Below are positions 5,395 to 10,335 of a stretch of 10,335 nucleotides of DNA, piece by piece. This stretch comes from Synergistaceae bacterium (GTDB taxonomy: Bacteria; Synergistota; Synergistia; Synergistales; Aminobacteriaceae): contig JAFSNU010000228.1 in assembly GCA_017447325.1 (NCBI GenBank), positions 1 through 10,335 on the forward strand. Reading direction: 5' to 3'. A program made the translations under genes and the position numbers. The notes beneath the pieces were generated by a model. It searched no databases. It was not told the DNA's origin and saw only the letters and a program-made list of their open reading frames with translations. Each line of letters opens with the position of its first letter. The stretch's first letter is position 1.

Positions 5395-7194
5395 ATGCAG
5401 TTTAAAAATTTTGTAAATTATTTTAAGGCGGGCGGAAGCTCTGTAATAGATAAATTATTCAGCACGGCGATGTTCGCGTTTATCTTTTCAAATTTGACGG
5501 CGGCGATCGGACCGACCGTTGACGGAATTATAGTCGGAATTTATTACGACATTGCAAGCGTTGCGGCAATCGGCCTGACGTCGTTTTTATTAGTCGGCTA
5601 CAGGACTATAGCGGCGACTATAATATCGCGCGGCTCGCATGTAATAGTCTCGAGGCTCATGGGCTCGGGAGACAAGAGCGGAGCAAATTCTTTATTCTCG
5701 CTGTCGATAATTTTATCTGTCTCGCTTTCAGTTTTAATAGCGGCTTTAAGCATAATTTTTGCAAAATATATCGCGGCGTTTCTTGGAGCACGCGGCGCGT
5801 CGGTGAGCTTGTTAGTCCCGGCGGCTGATTATTTAATCGGCTACTGCATAGGCCTGCCCTTTTACACTGCGACAGTTATTTTATCTCCGTATATTCAAAT
5901 GGACGGAAATTATAAATGCGTCTCGGCCTCGTCTTTAGTCATGACTATAGTCGATATTATCGCAGACCTTTATGTTGTTTTAATCATGCACGGCGGACTT
6001 CTTGAGATCGGCCTTGCGACTTCGGCGGCTCATCTCGCGGCGTTTTTAGTTTTAATCAGCCATTTTATATTTAAAACTTCAAGCTTTAAATTTTCGTTTA
6101 AAAATATTAATTTCTCTCAGATTTCAAATATACTTCAGTCCGGCGCGGCCTCGGGCATAGTGAAGCTCAGCAACACTTTCTGCGGAATTTTAATAAATAA
6201 CTTGCTCGCGTCTTATGCTGCCGTCGGAGCGATTGCGGCGTACAGCGTCGGCAATTCTGTTCTCAAAGCCTGCTTTGCCTTCTGGCTCGGCTCGGCGAAT
6301 ACTTTAATGGCGTTCACGAGCATGTTCTTCGGTGAGGAAGACAAAAACGCGCTTCATGACGTTCAAAAAATCGCGCTGCGCAAAGGCTTTAAATTAACTT
6401 GTATTTCAGCTTTAATAATTTTAATCTTTGCAGATTTCTTCGCAAGATTATTTTTACGCAACGGCGACCCGGCGACTTTGAGCATGGCCCGCGAGTCCGT
6501 AAGATTTTTTGCGCTGTCCATGCCGTTTAACGTTTTGATTTACTGCTTCCAGTTTTATTTAATCGGCTCAGGACGGCGAGCGTTTGCAAATATTTACAGC
6601 TTTATTATAGACTTTGCAATTCCCGTGCCCGTGACGCTTTTGATAATGCTGATGCTCGGCTATCAGGGCGCATGGATCGCGAAGCCCGTTATAAATATTT
6701 TATTAGTCTTTATAGCCTGGCGTTATATAAATAAGCAGAGCGGCAAAGATTTTAACGAGAAATCTTTATTGCTGCCTAAACACTTCGGCTTTGCGCCTGA
6801 GCAGGAGTTATGTATGGACGTTGACGAAATGAGCGACGTAATGGGAGCGTCGCGCCTTGCCATAGCTTTTGCTCTTGAGAACGGTTTTGACAGAAAGCAC
6901 GCGAATATATTTTCAATGGCGATCGAAGAACTTGCCGGCAATATAGTCACGTATGGATTTTCAGACGGCAAGCCGCATCATATAGATATAAGAATGCTTG
7001 CTAAAGACGGCGGATTAATTTTAAGATTTCGCGACGACTGCAAGCACTTTGACCCTGTCGATAAGTACAAGAAAGAGCTGCAGTTCGACGACGATTTAGA
7101 GGGCGGCTTCGCAATTAGAATGATGATGAAGCTCGCCAAAGAAATAAATTATACCGGCATGTACGGCATGAATAATTTAATTATTAAAGTTTAA
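5395..7194 (+). CDS. MATE-family transporter fused to a C-terminal RsbW/SpoIIAB-type ATPase domain
   Basis: 599 aa. Residues 1 to about 450 are a MATE-like multidrug/toxin exporter with about 12 membrane helices in two halves. Visible features are GPTVDGIIVG near the first helices, the SRLMGSGDKSGANSLFSL loop typical of MATE proteins, and the corresponding second-half segments. After a basic linker (INKQSGKDFNEK), residues about 465-599 form a cytosolic HATPase_c_2 domain. Its N-box is EELAGN at 511-516 (Asn516 would bind Mg-ATP), its G1-like segment is RDDCKHFDP from about 546, and its G2-like segment is GGFAIRMMMKLA. It ends GMNNLIIKV like other anti-sigma-type ATPases. The G1 glycine is Cys549 and a G2 glycine is Ala, so ATP hydrolysis or binding may be altered. 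An upstream in-frame GTG at 5380 would only add CCCV-like residues. ATG 5395 is preferred although its ribosome binding site is weak. The natural role is unknown; sensing or partner-switch control of transport is inference. Confidence 0.88.
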   Translation: MQFKNFVNYFKAGGSSVIDKLFSTAMFAFIFSNLTAAIGPTVDGIIVGIYYDIASVAAIGLTSFLLVGYRTIAATIISRGSHVIVSRLMGSGDKSGANSLFSLSIILSVSLSVLIAALSIIFAKYIAAFLGARGASVSLLVPAADYLIGYCIGLPFYTATVILSPYIQMDGNYKCVSASSLVMTIVDIIADLYVVLIMHGGLLEIGLATSAAHLAAFLVLISHFIFKTSSFKFSFKNINFSQISNILQSGAASGIVKLSNTFCGILINNLLASYAAVGAIAAYSVGNSVLKACFAFWLGSANTLMAFTSMFFGEEDKNALHDVQKIALRKGFKLTCISALIILIFADFFARLFLRNGDPATLSMARESVRFFALSMPFNVLIYCFQFYLIGSGRRAFANIYSFIIDFAIPVPVTLLIMLMLGYQGAWIAKPVINILLVFIAWRYINKQSGKDFNEKSLLLPKHFGFAPEQELCMDVDEMSDVMGASRLAIAFALENGFDRKHANIFSMAIEELAGNIVTYGFSDGKPHHIDIRMLAKDGGLILRFRDDCKHFDPVDKYKKELQFDDDLEGGFAIRMMMKLAKEINYTGMYGMNNLIIKV

Positions 7195-7238
7195 TTTTTA
7201 TAAATAATTTATAAATAAACTCCCGTAATTTATCTTAA

Positions 7239-7730
7239 TTAAATTTTTAATTTCAAAAATTCTAAAACAGTCTCGCCGTAATCGCGGGTTGAGATTAATT
7301 CATAATTTAAATTTAAAATTAAATCTTCGCGCTTAGATCTTTCAAATACTAAAATACTTTCGGGCTTTAATAACTTGTCTAAATTATTTATAGCTAAAAA
7401 ATTTTTGCCCCAGTCCAAATTATACGGCGGGTCGGCAAATATAACATCAAATTTATATTCGCGCTTCACGAGCCAAGTTATAGCACGCTTAACTTCAAGC
7501 GATAATATTAACGAGTTTAAATTATTTAAAATTTTTAAGCTCTTAATTTTATCCGCGCGGTCTCTCACACTTTCAACAAAAGCAATAAACTCCGCGCCTC
7601 GCTCTAAAGCTTCAAGCCCTACGCGTCCCGTGCCGGCGAATAAATCTAAAAATTTAAAATTATTTATATCGCCCAAAATATTAAATAAAGCCTGCAAGAC
7701 TTTTCCAGAAGTCGGTCTAACGTCCTTCAT
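7239..7730 (-). CDS. rsmD: 16S rRNA (guanine(966)-N2)-methyltransferase RsmD, N-terminally short form
   Basis: 163 aa cytosolic SAM-dependent methyltransferase of the RsmD family, which modifies G966 of 16S rRNA in E. coli. It carries VRPTSGKVLQALFNIL at the N-terminus (family RPT-D-VREALFNIL), the SAM-binding motif LDLFAGTGRVG (28-38), LEALERGA after it, and the catalytic DPPY at 100-103 within FADPPYNLDW. Usual RsmD proteins are about 180-200 aa and begin with a GK--GR-L beta hairpin that is missing here. An in-frame TAA lies four codons before the ATG, and no other frame upstream encodes that hairpin, so the short start is real or the N-terminus was lost. No Shine-Dalgarno is seen. It is downstream of trmB on the same strand (67-nt gap) and convergent with the MATE-ATPase gene (44-nt gap, no clear terminator). 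Confidence 0.85.
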   Translation of the reverse strand: MKDVRPTSGKVLQALFNILGDINNFKFLDLFAGTGRVGLEALERGAEFIAFVESVRDRADKIKSLKILNNLNSLILSLEVKRAITWLVKREYKFDVIFADPPYNLDWGKNFLAINNLDKLLKPESILVFERSKREDLILNLNYELISTRDYGETVLEFLKLKI

Positions 7731-7731
7731 G

Positions 7732-7762
7732 ATTTTAATTTAAAATTTTTACAGCCCGAGAG
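7732..7762. repeat. solitary copy of the 33-34 nt repeat unit
   Basis: The 31 nt here consist of ATTTTAATTTAAAATTTTT followed by ACAGCCCGAGAG. The AT half matches the units at 2860 and 2961, and the second half matches ACAAGCCTGAGAG of the units at 2826 and 2927. It lies one base before the rsmD start codon, between rsmD and trmB. This shows that the array unit is a dispersed family and not a purely local slippage product, unless the match is due to AT bias; the GC-richer tail argues against that. Confidence 0.6.
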
Positions 7763-7797
7763 TTATCGAGCCGAGTTTGATAATTTTCTTGCATGAT

Positions 7798-8703
7798 TTA
7801 AAAATTATTAAATCTCTCTATAATATCTTTCAAAGAATTTTTAACAGCCGGAGTCATGTACGCGCTCGCCGTGTTGTCAAGCTGCATTTTATTATCATGA
7901 AATTTTATATAATAACGCTGTTTAAAATCATCATCCACTGCGAAGACATCAAGCAATAACGACTCGTCGCCTTTAAAATATCTGCCGAACGACCAGAACG
8001 CATTTTTATTTTCATCGCGCCCGGACACGCCGTTCAAGCTCTGCAAAAATTCCTCGCTCACTGGCCGCGCAAAATTCAAATCCATTAAATTAATTTCATC
8101 TCCGTTTAATTCTTTAAAATTATTATTATTAATCTCTTGCACTTTCTCGAATATCAGCCTGAAAATATTTTTGCCCATTGCAAGCCACTTGCGCTCGTAT
8201 TTAGTTTTAACAGGCCGATCCGGATTTATCTCAAAACTTTTTAAGCTTAAAGCTTTATGCTTAATAAAATTTTCGCGCGTCTGCTCGGCATAATCTTTAT
8301 CGTCGGTCACAAGCTCGAACAGGCCGCCTAATTTTAAAACTCTCAAAAAATTTTCAGCAAAGCTTCCCGCTATCACGCGTTTGTTCGCATGACGTCTCTT
8401 AGGCCAAGGACACGGGAAGTTCATATAAATTTTATCTAACGAGTTATTTTTAAAAATTATATTCAACAAAGTCTGAGCGTCCGCCCTGAAAATTTTTAAA
8501 TTATTAACTCCGTCGGCACGCCTCGCGCAGTGCAAGACGCAAGAGTAAGACATCTCGAAGCCGTAAAGCATTATATCAGGATTTAATTTCGCATAATTAA
8601 CCGTATATTCGCCGTTGCCGAAGCCGATTTCAAGCTCATTATGCTTATTATTTAAATCTAACGGCAGAGCGTCAGGCCTTAAAATAATTTTATAATTTGC
8701 CAT
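7798..8703 (-). CDS. trmB: tRNA (guanine(46)-N7)-methyltransferase TrmB, long form
   Basis: Cytosolic enzyme that transfers methyl from SAM to N7 of G46 in the tRNA variable loop. The catalytic domain (about 1-190) has ELEIGFGNGE (23-32, SAM-binding motif I), YGFEMS (47-52, motif II acidic residue), DAQTLL (75-80), NFPCPWPKRRHANKR (95-109) and LVTDDKDY (131-138). At 301 aa it is 60-90 residues longer than common TrmB proteins. The extra C-terminal part (about 200-301, starting near NLMDLNFARPVSEEF) is reminiscent of the extensions known in thermophile-type long TrmB proteins. Cys98 stands where most homologues have Asp in the PDPWPK motif. GAGAG directly abuts the ATG, giving a poorly spaced ribosome binding site. 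It is probably first in a trmB-rsmD unit, starting after the dctM terminator. Confidence 0.92.
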   Translation of the reverse strand: MANYKIILRPDALPLDLNNKHNELEIGFGNGEYTVNYAKLNPDIMLYGFEMSYSCVLHCARRADGVNNLKIFRADAQTLLNIIFKNNSLDKIYMNFPCPWPKRRHANKRVIAGSFAENFLRVLKLGGLFELVTDDKDYAEQTRENFIKHKALSLKSFEINPDRPVKTKYERKWLAMGKNIFRLIFEKVQEINNNNFKELNGDEINLMDLNFARPVSEEFLQSLNGVSGRDENKNAFWSFGRYFKGDESLLLDVFAVDDDFKQRYYIKFHDNKMQLDNTASAYMTPAVKNSLKDIIERFNNF

Positions 8704-8775
8704 CTCTCAAAATTTTTAATTTTATATTTTTATATTTATAAAGCTTTACGCAAAATATTTTTTAATTTTTAAATT

Positions 8776-8832
8776 AAATCGGCAGCTTTTAAATTTTAAT
8801 TTTTAAATTTAAAATTTATTAACTGCCGATTT
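8776..8832 (-). terminator. hairpin terminator downstream of dctM
   Basis: AAATCGGCAG at 8776-8785 and CTGCCGATTT at 8823-8832 are perfect 10-bp inverted arms. The 37-nt centre of A/T runs can itself pair (TTTTAAATTTT-like segments), giving a long stem. It begins about 20 nt after the dctM stop codon on the minus strand and is followed there by a T-rich but interrupted tract. The + strand side has T-runs too, but no + strand gene ends here, so the dctM transcript is the likely client. Confidence 0.75.
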
Positions 8833-8850
8833 TAAATTTTTAATTAATAA

Positions 8851-10146
8851 TTAAATTCCTTTAGAGCCAGTCAGCCAGATAAGCCCCATGGAGATCGGCT
8901 CAATGTAAGTAATCAAAAGCAGCGCGATCGCAAGAGCGATAATATACGGCATGCAAGCATTAGACACCTGCTCAAACGTTAATTTCTTGCTCATGCCGCA
9001 CGCAACGTAAAGGCAATTTCCAACCGGCGGCGTAATCATTCCGACGCCTAAGTTCACTATCATAATAATTCCGGTCATGTACGGGTTAATGCCGACTGAA
9101 GTCAACACCGGCAGCAAAATCGGAGTGAACAACGCAATGGCTGAGACAGCGTTTAAGAACATTCCGGCGATTAATAAAATAATATTAAACATTAATAATA
9201 TAATATATTTATTGCTCGTAACTCCGAGCAGCGCGTCGGCGATGATCTGCGGAATGTGTCCGCGCGTCAAGACAACGCTGAACGTCTGCACGCTGCCAAG
9301 CACTAACATAATCGTTCCCGCGCCTACAGCAGTATTAACAAAAATCTTTGGAATATTTTTCCATTTTAAAGTTCTGTAAATAAATTTGCTGCAAAGCAAG
9401 CCGTACACGGACGCGATAGCTCCGCTTTCAGTCGGCGTGAACAAGCCCGAATAAATTCCGCCGAGTATAATTAACGGCATGATTAACGCAAAGACGCTCT
9501 TTAAAGTCACCTGCACGGCTTCTTTAAACGTCGGCTTTGACGATTCAACTTTAATCGGGTGGTTCTTGACGTAAATAAAAGCATAGACCATCATGCACAG
9601 AGCCATGACAATTCCCGGGCCGAAGCCTGTTAAAAATAAAGTTCCGACTGATACTTCAGCTAACACAGCATAAGACACCATGCCGACGCTCGGCGGGATG
9701 ATCTGTCCGAGAGTTCCGGCAGCCGCAGCGGTCGCAAGCGCAAATTCCTCGCTGTAGCCCTGCTTCTCCATTTCCGGTGCCATGACTCCGCCGATAGCCG
9801 CCGTAGTCGCCGGAGACGAGCCGGAGATCGCCGCGAAAAATGCGCTCGCAACTATCGTGACGTAAGCAAGGCCGCCCTTAACTCTTCTAAAAAATAAATT
9901 AATAAAGTCAACAAGATTTTTGCTCAGGCCGCCGTCAGTCATTAAATTTCCGCATAAAATAAATAACGGAATGGCCATGAGCTGATACGACGTCATTCCG
10001 GCAAACATAGTCTGCGCTACGACAACAAGTCTAACGCGCATTCCCGTTGCGATTATAGTTATAACCGAAGCGAGACCGAGTCCTGCCGCGATAGGCGCGC
10101 CGATTAACAACAATGCAAAGAATGAACCAAATAACCAGCCTACCAT
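8851..10146 (-). CDS. dctM: TRAP transporter large permease subunit, DctM/SiaM type
   Basis: 431 aa inner-membrane protein with about 12 transmembrane helices, the usual size for DctM. It is the ion-coupled translocation subunit of a tripartite ATP-independent periplasmic transporter, working with a small permease (DctQ) and a periplasmic binding protein (DctP). Seen in order: the N-terminal helix GWLFGSFFALLLIGAPIAAG, a MAIPLFILCGNLM segment, the conserved ISGSSPATTAAIGGVMAPEM loop (first half), GTLGQIIPPSVGMVSYA, GIYSGLFTPTESGAIASVYG in the second half (the family FTPTEA motif), and NLGVGMITPPVGNCLYVACG near the end. Substrates of the family are mostly C4-dicarboxylates, sialic acid or other acids; this one cannot be assigned. 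AGGAG at 10156-10160 is well placed before the ATG, and dctQ stops directly adjacent to it, so the two are translationally coupled. Confidence 0.95.
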   Translation of the reverse strand: MVGWLFGSFFALLLIGAPIAAGLGLASVITIIATGMRVRLVVVAQTMFAGMTSYQLMAIPLFILCGNLMTDGGLSKNLVDFINLFFRRVKGGLAYVTIVASAFFAAISGSSPATTAAIGGVMAPEMEKQGYSEEFALATAAAAGTLGQIIPPSVGMVSYAVLAEVSVGTLFLTGFGPGIVMALCMMVYAFIYVKNHPIKVESSKPTFKEAVQVTLKSVFALIMPLIILGGIYSGLFTPTESGAIASVYGLLCSKFIYRTLKWKNIPKIFVNTAVGAGTIMLVLGSVQTFSVVLTRGHIPQIIADALLGVTSNKYIILLMFNIILLIAGMFLNAVSAIALFTPILLPVLTSVGINPYMTGIIMIVNLGVGMITPPVGNCLYVACGMSKKLTFEQVSNACMPYIIALAIALLLITYIEPISMGLIWLTGSKGI

Positions 10147-10335
10147 TTATTCCAACTCCTTAGCAATCTGCTCGGCAGTCTTTACAACTTCCGCCTTTTT
10201 AGTGTCGTCTTCAATCAGGCCCTTAATCGCAAGAAATACGCAGTACAGCGTGAGCATCGACAGCCCGGCCATCATGATTATATAAATCATTCCCATTGAC
10301 CACTTCAGCATCGGCGTTTTTTGCACTAATAAAGA
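10147..10335 (-). CDS. dctQ: TRAP transporter small permease subunit DctQ (C-terminal 62 residues, cut by window edge)
   Basis: Reading the minus strand from 10335 gives an open frame of 62 residues ending in TAA at 10147-10149, immediately before the dctM ATG. It contains QKTPMLKWSMGMIYIIMMAG, the characteristic last-helix region of DctQ (the family Q-TPALxWPMWxxY pattern), then SMLTLYCVFLAIKGL and a charged tail ending in AKELE. DctQ is the four-helix membrane partner of DctM. The N-terminal two thirds and the start codon lie beyond the window. A DctP binding-protein gene is expected further right, but that is not visible here. Confidence 0.88.
   Translation of the reverse strand, partial: SLLVQKTPMLKWSMGMIYIIMMAGLSMLTLYCVFLAIKGLIEDDTKKAEVVKTAEQIAKELE

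Noticed and set aside
7195..7238. bidirectional terminator between the MATE-ATPase and rsmD genes
   Set aside because: Only short pure A/T complementarities (ATAAAT/ATTTAT) exist, too weak to call a terminator.
7375..7743. 122-aa plus-strand open frame opposite rsmD
   Set aside because: rsmD has clear SAM-binding and DPPY motifs in the opposite frame; the plus-strand product is Ser/Lys-rich and featureless.
9660..9851. 63-aa Arg-rich minus-strand open frame inside dctM
   Set aside because: It is an out-of-frame reading of the conserved SGSSPATTAAIGG region of dctM.

Overview
The window looks like chromosomal DNA of an AT-rich anaerobic bacterium, most likely a member of the Synergistota (gut or rumen type). 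This is an inference from the combination of a TRAP dicarboxylate-type transporter, an AEC carrier, a DUF364-type protein, a TrmB with a long C-terminal extension and a MATE transporter fused to a GHKL ATPase domain. No rRNA or other phylogenetic marker is present to confirm it. Genes are densely packed, with very AT-rich spacers built from A/T runs. I see no phage, insertion sequence, CRISPR array or tRNA.

Layout. Positions 1-234 are a long leader ahead of glmS. Within it, 93-188 can fold into a compact branched RNA with two perfect hairpins, a closing helix and a possible 5-bp pseudoknot. It is not a glmS ribozyme I can recognise, and it is the best candidate here for something undescribed. 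glmS (235-2046) overlaps by 8 nt a TTG-started gene for a DUF364-like putative metal-chelating protein (2039-2797). Then follows a 450-nt gene-free stretch. Its first half is a tandem array of about eight degenerate 33-34 nt AT-rich units, each ending in a GAGAG-like block, with a 101-nt higher-order period. Its second half holds a 12-bp tandem repeat, a small inverted repeat and a plausible promoter for an AEC-family permease (3260-4198), which ends at a strong intrinsic terminator.

A second + strand unit starts directly after that terminator. It contains a J-domain protein of unknown role (4274-5353, no visible ribosome binding site, perhaps leaderless) and a MATE-like 12-helix transporter with a C-terminal RsbW/SpoIIAB-type ATPase domain (5395-7194).

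The rest is on the minus strand. Reading right to left, it starts with the end of a TRAP small permease (dctQ, cut by the window edge) and the TRAP large permease dctM, followed by a hairpin terminator. Next come trmB (long form, Cys in place of Asp in the PDPWPK motif) and rsmD (N-terminally short). A solitary copy of the repeat unit seen in the glmS-AEC spacer lies just upstream of rsmD.

Functionally, the window mixes cell-wall precursor synthesis (GlmS), RNA modification (TrmB, RsmD) and membrane transport (AEC, MATE fusion, TRAP). The transcription units appear independent and do not form one pathway.
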